From contig NZ_CP118225.1 of NCBI RefSeq assembly GCF_028768465.1, forward strand, positions 4,011,001-4,075,000: DNA of 64,000 bases. Reading direction: 5' to 3'. This document shows positions 9,261 through 17,654 of the stretch, one piece after another. Source of the stretch: Rhodopirellula sp. P2 (GTDB taxonomy: Bacteria; Planctomycetota; Planctomycetia; Pirellulales; Pirellulaceae). Positions within the stretch are counted from its first letter, which is position 1. Every line of letters starts with the position of its first letter. A program made the position numbers and the translations under genes. A model generated the notes under the pieces. The model was not told the DNA's origin. It did not search any database and saw only the letters and a list, made by a program, of their open reading frames with translations.

Positions 9261-10754
9261 ATGATCTGTCCCACCCTGTTTTCATTGCCGACTGTTGTTC
9301 GCTTGTTGGCTGTCATGACACTGGGGCTGATGCCTGGGGGGACCCGCGGGGAAGCGGCGGAGCGTCCCAACATTGTCTTGATGATGTGTGACGACATGGG
9401 GTGGGGCGACACAGGGTTCAACGGGAACACGATCATTCAAACTCCCGAACTGGATGCTTTGGCCAGAGAGGGGACGGTGCTCGACCACTTCTACTCCGTC
9501 GGTCCCGTTTGCTCGCCCACGAGGGCTGCGTTCTTGACGGGACGGCACTACTATCGAATGGGAGTTTGGTCAGCCAATCAAGGGCACCTCCCAGAGCAGG
9601 AATTCACCTTGGCTAGGCTGTTGAAATCAAACGGCTACGTGACCGGGCACTTCGGCAAATGGCACCTTGGGACGCTCAGTCGAACAGTCTCTGCGAAAGG
9701 GAAGAGGCGGCGTCCGGATCGTCACTACGCACCGCCTTGGGAACGCGATTATCACGCTTCTTTTGTGACGGAGTCGGCTGTGTGCACCTGGGACCCAGGT
9801 GTGGGGAAGCGTGCACGCAACAACCCCTACTACGAAAACGGTGTGCCGACAAACGAGAATGTATTGGGGTGCGATTCCCGGGTGCTGATGGATCGGGCGG
9901 TGCCGTTCATCGAACAGGCGGTGGACCGTGAACAACCGTTTCTGAGTGTGATTTGGTTCCACGCCCCGCACGAAGACATCCAAGCTGGACCTGAGTATTT
10001 GGCCCGGTACGAAGGGCACGGCGAGGCGGCCCACTACTACGGATGCATCACCGCGGTGGACGACCAAATCGGCCGTCTGCGAAGGAAACTTGATCAGCTC
10101 GGTGTTGCCGACAACACACTGCTATTCTTCTGCAGCGACAATGGGCCGGAAGGTCAGACGCCCAAAGATCGATCCAAAACCCGACGTGCGGGCAGTGCCG
10201 GCGATTTCTCAGGACGCAAACGAAGCGTGCTCGATGGTGGCGTTCGAGTTCCCGCCTTGGTCCATTGGCCAGGCAACGTCCCTGCTGGCGTCCGACTCGA
10301 TGTCCCACTGTCGGTCATGGATTTGCTTCCCACCGTGGCAGCAATCACGGGGACCAAGCCGCTCCCCGGTCGTTGGATCGATGGTGAAAATGTCCTTCCC
10401 ATTTGGAAAGGCGAACAATCGAAGCGAGAGAAGTCGATTCCGTTTCGCTACGGAGAGTTCGCTTGCCTGGTCCGCGGCAAACACAAGCTGATCATCGAGT
10501 CAGCCAGCGACACTTCCCGAGACCGATTGTTTGATCTCAGCAACGATGTCACCGAATCAAACAACCTCGCGGAGCAGCATCCAGGTCTGGTCGGATCGAT
10601 GCGGAAGGAACTGCTTGAGTTCTTGGAGTCTGCGAAATCCAGCCATGCGGGCGAGGACTACGAAGGGGGGCAGGCCAAACCGGTTGATCGATGGCGTTCG
10701 CTTTCGAAAGCCGAGACGTCTTCTTTGCAATCGCACTCGAACGTGGTGCGTTGA
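9261..10754 (+). CDS. Secreted sulfatase (arylsulfatase family, S1)
   Basis: The product is 497 residues with a signal peptide (residues about 1-32). It is a type I sulfatase. MMCDDMGWGDTGFNGN gives the metal-binding Asp pair, and CSPTRAAFLTG (Cys about residue 84) is the motif whose Cys is converted to formylglycine. GHFGKWHLG and FCSDNGPEG are the further conserved blocks. It would hydrolyse sulfate esters, probably of algal polysaccharides, in the periplasm or outside. It is the last gene of the sigma/FecR/DUF1592/DUF1552 series. It needs a formylglycine-generating or anaerobic maturase enzyme, not present in this window. The substrate cannot be assigned. Confidence 0.93.
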   Translation: MICPTLFSLPTVVRLLAVMTLGLMPGGTRGEAAERPNIVLMMCDDMGWGDTGFNGNTIIQTPELDALAREGTVLDHFYSVGPVCSPTRAAFLTGRHYYRMGVWSANQGHLPEQEFTLARLLKSNGYVTGHFGKWHLGTLSRTVSAKGKRRRPDRHYAPPWERDYHASFVTESAVCTWDPGVGKRARNNPYYENGVPTNENVLGCDSRVLMDRAVPFIEQAVDREQPFLSVIWFHAPHEDIQAGPEYLARYEGHGEAAHYYGCITAVDDQIGRLRRKLDQLGVADNTLLFFCSDNGPEGQTPKDRSKTRRAGSAGDFSGRKRSVLDGGVRVPALVHWPGNVPAGVRLDVPLSVMDLLPTVAAITGTKPLPGRWIDGENVLPIWKGEQSKREKSIPFRYGEFACLVRGKHKLIIESASDTSRDRLFDLSNDVTESNNLAEQHPGLVGSMRKELLEFLESAKSSHAGEDYEGGQAKPVDRWRSLSKAETSSLQSHSNVVR

Positions 10755-10774
10755 ATCGGAACGCGTCCGAGGTC

Positions 10775-10827
10775 GAAAAAGCGGCTCCCGGTCCTTCGAG
10801 GGCTAGTCGAATCGCGGACCGGGAGCC
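10775..10827 (-). terminator. Rho-independent terminator for the metal-efflux operon (possibly bidirectional)
   Basis: A perfect 12-bp inverted repeat (GGCTCCCGGTCC at 10783-10794 and GGACCGGGAGCC at 10816-10827) is flanked at its left by AAAAA (10776-10780). On the minus strand this reads as a strong stem followed by a T-run, 220 bases beyond the lipoprotein gene ending at 11045. In the plus direction it lies 28 bases after the sulfatase stop but has only a weak T-tract. Confidence 0.7.
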
Positions 10828-10907
10828 TTGCCGGCATTGGAACGTCCTCCACCGACTGATGCGATGAGACCACCATGGTGAATGCAATCACTCCGGGGGC
10901 TCAGCAT

Positions 10908-11036
10908 TAAGCAGTTCGGCAGGAGTCTTTCATCATTTGGAATGTTTTGGGTAGCGTCGTTGCTCCCACGTGCAACCGGGGCTAACGCCCAAACGGCTCA
11001 CATCGTTGCACCCGATCATTCCTGCCGACCTGCTTA
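10908..11036. repeat. Dispersed intergenic repeat, copy 1 (129 bp, terminal inverted repeats)
   Basis: The element begins TAAGCAGTTCGGCAGGA and ends TCCTGCCGACCTGCTTA, which are inverted copies of each other with one mismatch. The right half carries the core GGGGCTAACGCCCAAACGGC. It is nearly identical to the copy at 24135-24263 and related to the copy at 29708-29835. It lies between the convergent sulfatase and lipoprotein genes. It encodes nothing visible and resembles a MITE- or REP-like element. Confidence 0.85.
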
Positions 11037-11044
11037 TTTTTGAC

Positions 11045-11611
11045 TCAGTCGTGGTCGTGGCCTTCGTGACCCTCTGCGTCGTGGTCGTGTCCGTCGTGAT
11101 CATGGCCCTCATGATCGTGTCCCTCGTGATCATGATCGTGCGAGATCTTTCCGGTGTAGGACTTGCCGCTGATTTCCAACGTCACTGCACCTTCGGCACC
11201 TTGTTCCATCCACGCTGCCATCTCAGGGTTGGCAACGCTGAACGAGGACGACTTGCCCGCGGTGGTTTCCGCGGCGGGCAGCGAGAACGTTTTCACGGTG
11301 TCATCGTGCTTCAAACTGACAGTCAATTCGGTCGCCTCGATGGCAACCACTTCGGTTGCAGCACCGTTCAGCACATTCAGGGTGACGGTTTGATCGTCGT
11401 GAAGCATCTCCAAGTGGAACGCTTCTTTGCCGAGTTCAATCAGTTCTCCGCCGTTGGGGCCGTGTTCGGGGTGACCGTGTGCCTCAGGCGGCATCCCTTC
11501 CACCACCACGGTGTCGGTGCCGGGGGACGAGGTCGCACCCGAGGGCGACTTGGGGCCACAGCCAACGAGGAAAACACACGCCAATGCCACCAGATTCCAT
11601 GCAAACTTCAT
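11045..11611 (-). CDS. Histidine-rich lipoprotein of the metal-efflux operon
   Basis: The product is 188 residues from the ATG at 11611, which has GGAG just upstream. A lipoprotein signal peptide ends in the lipobox LVGC (Cys 18). A folded middle domain begins with a His-containing segment (HGHPEHGPNGGELIEL) and is mostly beta-strand-like. The last 33 residues are an Asp/His/Gly/Glu repeat built on HDHEGHDHEG units, an obvious metal-binding tail. It is the last gene of the minus-strand efflux operon, 93 bases after the RND pump. The likely role is periplasmic metal buffering or delivery to the pump; which metal is unknown. No named family was recognised. Confidence 0.75.
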   Translation of the reverse strand: MKFAWNLVALACVFLVGCGPKSPSGATSSPGTDTVVVEGMPPEAHGHPEHGPNGGELIELGKEAFHLEMLHDDQTVTLNVLNGAATEVVAIEATELTVSLKHDDTVKTFSLPAAETTAGKSSSFSVANPEMAAWMEQGAEGAVTLEISGKSYTGKISHDHDHEGHDHEGHDHDGHDHDAEGHEGHDHD

Positions 11612-11704
11612 TTCAACTCCGAGATTTGAGGGGGAGATCAATCACTTCTAGGTTTCTTTTCCATCGATTCAGTGTGTCGTCATCGATCGAAGCGTTCTTC
11701 CAAT

Positions 11705-14700
11705 TCAATGGGTTCCGTTCACGAAAGGGTCGCTGGTTTCGGCGGTCGAGGCTTCTACCATTTGCTTCCCCGCTTCACGTCCAATGGCCCAGAACAACGC
11801 AGGCCGCACGAAAAACTCGGCCAGGGTGCTGCTGAACAATCCACCCACAATCACCGTCGCGATGGGGTACAGGATTTCTTTCCCGGGTTCGCCCGCGGCT
11901 AGTGCCAACGGCAGCAACCCAATGCCTGATGTCAGGGCGGTCATCAACACCGGTGCCATGCGTTCCTGTCCTGCACGGACCACCATCTGATGAGTCCATG
12001 ATTCGCCTTCGTGACGAACCAAGTGCAAGTAGTGGTTGAGCAACAGGATGCCGTTTCGACTGGCGATGCCGCACAGTGATATGAAGCCCACCATCGCGGC
12101 AACGGTCAGGTTTTGGTCGGTCAGCACGAGTGCCGCCACTGCTCCGACAAATGCGGTCGGAAGTGCAACCAGGACTTGCATGGCAAAGTTGACGTTTCCG
12201 AACAACGTGTAGAGAACCAGGAACATTCCCAGCAAAGCCACGCCGGACAGAATCATCAATCGACGTGTTGCCGATTGTTGGCTCTCGAATTGGCCGCCGT
12301 ATTCCAAGTAGTAACCCGGTTCGAGTTCCAGGTCTTCTAGACGGGATTGGATGTCGTTGACCACGTCCACGACGCCGCGGTCTGAAACGTTGGCTTGCAA
12401 CACAATTCGGCGTCGAACCTTCTCTCGCTTGATCATGTTGGGGCCATCGCTGCGATAGATCTCTGCCAACTCATCCAGTGGAAGTGTGCCGCCATTGGGC
12501 AAGGGAACTGGCAGTCGCTTGATTTTCTCGATGTTCTCTCGGTAGGGTTCGTCCATGCGAAGCATCAGGTCAAACGTGCGTTGCCCCAGAACCACTTGGC
12601 TAACGACTTGCCCATTCATTGCCGTTTCAACCAGTTCCATCACATTGGCAGGCCGCAGCCCATTCTGTGTCAGAGCAGGTTGATTCACGTCGATCCGCAA
12701 CTGGGGAATGTTCGTTTGTTGCTCGATCATCACGTCTGCTAAACCGGGCACACCTGCGATGCGTTGCTTCATTTCTTCGGCTTTGTTTCGCAACACATCC
12801 AAGTCATCGCCGTACAGTTTGATCCCAATCTGCGCCTTGACCCCAGAGATCATGTGACTGATCAGGTGGGCGAGTGGTTGTTCGGTACTCGAGACGACTC
12901 CCGGGAATTCTTCCATGGTTTCGCGAATGGTCTCGATGGTTTTTTCTCGATCCGCTCCGTCTGCGATCTCCAAGAACATCTCGGTGACGTTGACGCCTTC
13001 GGCGTGTTCGTCCAGTTCGGCACGTCCAGTGCGGCGAGCCACCGACTTCACGGAATCAAGCTTCATCAACTCCTCTTGAATCGTTTCGCCGATCTGGTTG
13101 CTGGTCGCTAGCGACGTCCCGGGTGCCAACAGAGCGTTGACCTGAACCGCACCTTCATTGAAAGGCGGCAAGAAATCTCGCTCCAGTCGCGACAAGGCGA
13201 TGGCCGCGAAGACGACCAACACCGCGGTTGCGGCCAACACAGGGACGGCGAACTGAGTGCTGAAACGAATTGCCAAGCCCGCGATTCCTTTCAGTCCTTC
13301 CAATAGACGTCCCTCTTCGGCGTCCTCGCCACCCAGCATCCATTCAGAGACTTGGATCAAGATCCAAAACACGGGCGTCAACAAGAGCGTCCAGACAAGT
13401 TGGTTTCCGGGAAGTCGCCAATCTTCGACGAACCAATGTGAGAATCGAGGCAGAATCCAGGTGACGGTCAGCCCAGCGATTCCGAATGCCAACACGGGGA
13501 CCACGATTTGCCAGTTCCGCTTTCCCACCATCAACAAGGACGCCAGCACGGGGGTGACGGTCAGTGAAACGCCCAACGACGCAATCAGAGAGACCACGTA
13601 ACCCATTGCCAATGGCACAAACAGTTTGCCTTCCATTCCCTCAAGGGCGAACAAGGGGATGAAGACGAGCACCACAATCGCGGTGCCATAAACAACGCTG
13701 CTTCGCACCTCGACGCTCGCGTCGTAGACAACTCGCAGTACCGGACGAGGGTTCTCGGAATGACGGTTTTCCTTCAGCCGCCGAAAGATGTTTTCGACAT
13801 CCACGATCGCGTCGTCGACCAACTCGCCAATCGCGACGGCCAATCCGCCCAACGTCATTGTGTTGATGGACAATCCAAACGCAGCGAACACGCAGGCGGT
13901 GGAAATGATGGACAACGGGATTGCAGTGAGCGTGATGAACGTGGTGCGAAAGTTCAAAAGGAACAGAAACAGAATCACCAGCACCAACACGCCACCATCC
14001 GCCAAGGCCTCGACCACATTGTCGATGGCTCGATCGATGAACGAGCGTTGGGAATAGACGTTTGCGATTCGGATGTCATCCGGAAGCGATACCCGGAGTT
14101 CCTCCAGTGCTTCCACGATCGCTTGATCGACCTTTCGAGTGTCGCTGCCGGGTTGTTTGTTGATTGTCAGCACGACGGCGGGACCACCTTCGACGTTGCC
14201 GTCTTCATCACGCACAAAGGCGGACGAATCGCCTCGCTTGACTTGAGTACCCTCGACCACACGAGCGACATCGGCCAAGGTCACTGGCCGTCCCGAACGC
14301 ATCGTGATCGCGATCTGTTTCAGTTCCTCCAAGCTGGTGATGCGTCCCAGTCCTCGAACCAGCAACTCGTTGGCCCCTTGGTCGTCCAGGTAGCCTCCGG
14401 TTGCGTTCAGGTTGGATTCTTTGACCGCTGTGTGAACTTCTTCGATCGTCAGTCCAAACTGAATCAACTTGTCGGGATCGATCAGAACCTGATACTGCAT
14501 CCGTCCGCCGCCCATGGTGAACACCTGCGAGACACCCGGCACAGTCAACAATCGCTGACGCACCACCCAATCGGCCAGAGTTCGCACTTCCATCGGTTCG
14601 GTTTCGCCACCTTCGCTCCACATCCCATACATCAGGATTTGGCCCATGATCGATGAAATGGGGGCCAGGGTTGGCTTCACGCCATCAGGCAATTGTTCCG

Positions 14701-15052
14701 ACGCGAGTTGCAACCGCTCGTTGACGATCTGCCGGTCGTTGTAGATGTCGGTGTTCCAGTCGAACTCCACATAGATCACCGACAATCCAATGCCGCTGCT
14801 GCTGCGGACCGCTTCAACGCCACTGGCTCCATTGAAGGCGGTTTCCAATGGGAAGGTGATCAACGTTTCCACTTCCTCAGGGGCCATCCCGTGGGCCTCG
14901 GTGATCACCACCACGCGAGGGCGATTCAAATTGGGAAAGACATCGATTGGAAGTTGGGTGGCTTGCCAAGTCCCAATGCCCAGCATGATCGCCGCGACCA
15001 CCAGGACCAGCAGGCGGTTCCGCAACGAGAATTGAATGATCTTGTCTAACAT
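11705..15052 (-). CDS. Heavy-metal efflux RND transporter (CusA/CzcA family)
   Basis: The product is 1,115 residues, the normal size for the HME-RND family. The start is the ATG at 15052, giving MLDKIIQFSLRNRLLVL, the canonical N-terminus. The twelve-helix, two-large-loop plan is evident. TM4 carries AIGELVDDAIVDVENI, the proton-relay motif of this family with its acidic residues. The pump moves a cation, for example Cu(I)/Ag(I) or Zn/Co/Cd, from periplasm to outside with the adaptor encoded just upstream and the TolC-like protein at the operon head. The sequence alone does not settle the metal. The Met triad of CusA was not identified with confidence. Confidence 0.93.
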   Translation of the reverse strand: MLDKIIQFSLRNRLLVLVVAAIMLGIGTWQATQLPIDVFPNLNRPRVVVITEAHGMAPEEVETLITFPLETAFNGASGVEAVRSSSGIGLSVIYVEFDWNTDIYNDRQIVNERLQLASEQLPDGVKPTLAPISSIMGQILMYGMWSEGGETEPMEVRTLADWVVRQRLLTVPGVSQVFTMGGGRMQYQVLIDPDKLIQFGLTIEEVHTAVKESNLNATGGYLDDQGANELLVRGLGRITSLEELKQIAITMRSGRPVTLADVARVVEGTQVKRGDSSAFVRDEDGNVEGGPAVVLTINKQPGSDTRKVDQAIVEALEELRVSLPDDIRIANVYSQRSFIDRAIDNVVEALADGGVLVLVILFLFLLNFRTTFITLTAIPLSIISTACVFAAFGLSINTMTLGGLAVAIGELVDDAIVDVENIFRRLKENRHSENPRPVLRVVYDASVEVRSSVVYGTAIVVLVFIPLFALEGMEGKLFVPLAMGYVVSLIASLGVSLTVTPVLASLLMVGKRNWQIVVPVLAFGIAGLTVTWILPRFSHWFVEDWRLPGNQLVWTLLLTPVFWILIQVSEWMLGGEDAEEGRLLEGLKGIAGLAIRFSTQFAVPVLAATAVLVVFAAIALSRLERDFLPPFNEGAVQVNALLAPGTSLATSNQIGETIQEELMKLDSVKSVARRTGRAELDEHAEGVNVTEMFLEIADGADREKTIETIRETMEEFPGVVSSTEQPLAHLISHMISGVKAQIGIKLYGDDLDVLRNKAEEMKQRIAGVPGLADVMIEQQTNIPQLRIDVNQPALTQNGLRPANVMELVETAMNGQVVSQVVLGQRTFDLMLRMDEPYRENIEKIKRLPVPLPNGGTLPLDELAEIYRSDGPNMIKREKVRRRIVLQANVSDRGVVDVVNDIQSRLEDLELEPGYYLEYGGQFESQQSATRRLMILSGVALLGMFLVLYTLFGNVNFAMQVLVALPTAFVGAVAALVLTDQNLTVAAMVGFISLCGIASRNGILLLNHYLHLVRHEGESWTHQMVVRAGQERMAPVLMTALTSGIGLLPLALAAGEPGKEILYPIATVIVGGLFSSTLAEFFVRPALFWAIGREAGKQMVEASTAETSDPFVNGTH

Positions 15053-15171
15053 CGTGGTCACAAATGGAAATGAATGGGGTGGCTTGGTGGGCGGCAACCT
15101 ACGAGTGCCATTGGCACTCTTTTTTGATTGGCCCCGGAAAGAAGCTCAGAGCGATCTTCGACGGATCGAGA

Positions 15172-16656
15172 TCAGTGGTTGTGTCCGGCGTGTGGGTCAA
15201 TTGCACCACCGCCACGATTCTTCATTTCCATTTGCAACTGGTGCGCACCACGCACAGCGATTTGTTGCCCTGGCCAGATTTGCCCATCGTTTCGGATGGC
15301 CACGTGAACGCTGTCGCGAGCCACGATCTCCACGGCAACCCGATCAAAGTGGTCTCCGTTTTCGACGAACACAAACCGGTTCAAACCTTCTTCCGCGACC
15401 GCATCTTTGGGAACCACAATGGAGTTTTCAATTCGCGAGACAGGAAGACGAAGCGTCAGTCTTTGTCCGGGTTTGAATCGCCAACTCACGTAACGTTTTT
15501 GATTTCGGACCTCGTCCCGCTCAATCTCGTTTTCGAGACCGACATAGAACGCCAAGGACCGTGACTCCGTCTCGATCTTGTTGCCGATGTAGATCACATT
15601 CAGGCCACCAATCATTTCCACGTCACCATCCGGCCCGCTCATCGTGGCCTGGACTTCAGCGTGTGTGTCCGCCGCTTGACGCAACAGTCTGGCATCTCGT
15701 TGATAGGCCAAGCCTTCAATCAGCAGTTGACCGAAGTCCGAAATCTGTGAGATCTGTTGGCCAGCGGTGACTGATTCACCCCGTCGCACATCGAGTTCGG
15801 AGACAACAAATTCCGCATCAATGTGCGTGTGCCCGTGATCGTCCAGTGGCGGTGGTTGCATCGAGGCCAGTCGGGCTTCGGGGGTGCCCGCCATCCGATT
15901 GGTCGCCTGGCTGAGTGCCTCGTGATGAAGCGAATTGTCTTCCTCGACCCATGGCGCCCGAACAACGACTTCGCGAATCAAGGTGCGGTCTCGTTCGATG
16001 GTGGCAATCTGTTGTTCCGTCAATCCGTGCAGCAGCATCGATTGCTTTGCCGCACGGAGTCCCGCCAGCAACTTCTCTCGCTCGTATTCGCGAGCCAATC
16101 GCGTCTTGCCGGAAACAGCCCCGGAACTGGTGATCGCCGACAGGCGTTGGATTTCGCGATCCTCGACATCCAGCTGTCCCAGCTGCAGCAGGAAGTCCTC
16201 TTGGGTCTCGACCAAGTCTTGGTGCGTCAACCGCAACCGAAACATAGGAGCGCCACTTGCAATCAACTCGCCTCGCGACACATGAATCGCGTTGATGACT
16301 CCCGTCAAAGGAGAGGTGATTGAGATGTGTGTCTTCCCTGGCCACGGTGTCACCATGCCAGGCACTTCCGCGTACTTGGTGTAGGGGCCAACCGTGACCG
16401 ATTCGGTACGGAGTCGCAGGTTTGCTCGGGCCTGCGATGTCAGTTCCAGCGAGTTGGCTGCATCGTGCCCCGCATGGTCGTGACCGGCATGGTCATCGTG
16501 CCCGTCATCCACACTGGATTGCGACTGCGTTTGGGCGGTTGATGGGCCGGCGAAATCGGTGAGAAAATACAGTCCGATCGCGACGGCAACTGCGATAGCA
16601 AGCAGTGAAAGAATGGAGGTGCGCAGCGATGCGAGCCAAGAATTGGATGAAGTCAT
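15172..16656 (-). CDS. Periplasmic adaptor (membrane-fusion) subunit of the metal RND efflux system
   Basis: The product is 494 residues from the ATG at 16656. An N-terminal membrane anchor (about 12-32) is followed by a His/Asp-rich linker (HDDHAGHDHAGHD at about residues 50-62). The usual MFP domains come next: a lipoyl-like half (ITSPLTGVINAIHVSRGELI), an alpha-helical hairpin (about 150-260) and beta-barrel and membrane-proximal parts (SIVVPKDAVAEEGLNRFVFV). It ends in DPHAGHNH. The His clusters at both ends suggest metal capture and hand-over to the pump. It lies 119 bases before the RND gene in the same operon. Confidence 0.9.
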   Translation of the reverse strand: MTSSNSWLASLRTSILSLLAIAVAVAIGLYFLTDFAGPSTAQTQSQSSVDDGHDDHAGHDHAGHDAANSLELTSQARANLRLRTESVTVGPYTKYAEVPGMVTPWPGKTHISITSPLTGVINAIHVSRGELIASGAPMFRLRLTHQDLVETQEDFLLQLGQLDVEDREIQRLSAITSSGAVSGKTRLAREYEREKLLAGLRAAKQSMLLHGLTEQQIATIERDRTLIREVVVRAPWVEEDNSLHHEALSQATNRMAGTPEARLASMQPPPLDDHGHTHIDAEFVVSELDVRRGESVTAGQQISQISDFGQLLIEGLAYQRDARLLRQAADTHAEVQATMSGPDGDVEMIGGLNVIYIGNKIETESRSLAFYVGLENEIERDEVRNQKRYVSWRFKPGQRLTLRLPVSRIENSIVVPKDAVAEEGLNRFVFVENGDHFDRVAVEIVARDSVHVAIRNDGQIWPGQQIAVRGAHQLQMEMKNRGGGAIDPHAGHNH

Positions 16657-16931
16657 GACAGTGCACAGAATCAAGGTGGACGATCGGATCGTCCTCGCCA
16701 GCAGCGATGCACGCGGAAGCGAGAAGGCAAGTGTCTCAGTGCAATGGAGAGGTTGCGTGATGTGTCATCAATCGCCACTGGACGACGGAGCAGATCGAGC
16801 AAACACTCACCAACCGCAAACGAGAACTCGTTCCGATCGATAGTGAGAATTGGGAATGAAAAGAAGGCAAAAGGTTGATCGCAACTGGGGCTTATCCCAG
16901 CTCACGAAAGACCATTCGCGGGTTCCCAACT

Positions 16932-17438
16932 TCAGATCACCCAGGTGCACAACCAAGCACAGTGGGACCTGGAATTCATCGCTGTCCAGCCGACATCGTC
17001 GACTGTGACGCGGTTCCAAGCAGCCGAGGAACGATGGTTTGGATCCTCCGCTGGCATCTCCAGGTAAGCAATCCAAGGCAATTCGACGACGAATTGCACA
17101 TCATTCGAGCCCACAAAACTGCAACCAACGCCCCCGTGGCAACCGGGGTGGTCGTGATCGCAAGGATCAGACTGGCAAAGGCATCCGTCGATGCAACGGG
17201 ACTCGCTCGCATCGGATGCGTTCTCGTGTGCCCCCTGATGGTGCTGGCAGCAATCCTGTGATTTTGCCTCCGCATGATCGTGTCCAGCGTGGACACTTAG
17301 CGGGTCAGCCTCCAGGTGGTCGTGCAGACAACCTTCGTGATCGTGGCCACCACACGCAACGACGTGATGCATCGCACACCCGAAAAACAGGTGCAGCAGC
17401 AATGCCACGGCGGTGATGAGACGACAAAAGACGGACAC
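16932..17438 (-). CDS. Secreted His/Cys-rich putative metal-binding protein
   Basis: The product is 168 residues starting at GTG 17438. A hydrophobic N-terminus (about 6-22) looks like a signal peptide. The first 110 residues then hold numerous His and 11 or so Cys (for example CGGHDHEGCLHDH, CCQHHQGAH and CLCQSDPCDHDHPGCH), after which the C-terminal third is ordinary. No named family was recognised. Its place between the outer-membrane factor and the adaptor gene, and the His/Cys density, suggest a periplasmic metal chelator or sensor. The alternative, a spurious ORF, is less likely because the signal-like start and the metal-ligand clustering fit the operon theme. Confidence 0.65.
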   Translation of the reverse strand: MSVFCRLITAVALLLHLFFGCAMHHVVACGGHDHEGCLHDHLEADPLSVHAGHDHAEAKSQDCCQHHQGAHENASDASESRCIDGCLCQSDPCDHDHPGCHGGVGCSFVGSNDVQFVVELPWIAYLEMPAEDPNHRSSAAWNRVTVDDVGWTAMNSRSHCAWLCTWVI

Positions 17439-17654
17439 GTTTTCTCTGCGGGTGAAAGGCTGCGAGTATTATCGGTTGTTCGGATCACAAAGGCCAGATC
17501 GAAGACCACTCAGGAAGTAAATTCGATCAGAATTTCAGAGGGGCTTGGGGTGGGATCTCGCGGATGCATTTCGACGCTGGGTTACTGAGCGTGATGGCCA
17601 TCGATCAACCAAGCCAATTGAAAAGGGCTGGCTGGACAAGGGAGGCATGCATTT

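Noticed and set aside
11045-11143. Tandem repeat resembling a short CRISPR-like array
   Set aside because: The repetition comes from His-Asp-Gly codons at the end of the lipoprotein gene; periods vary and there are no spacers.
13760-14656. Plus-strand ORF of 298 codons
   Set aside because: It is antisense inside the RND pump gene with His/Gln-rich composition and no domain.
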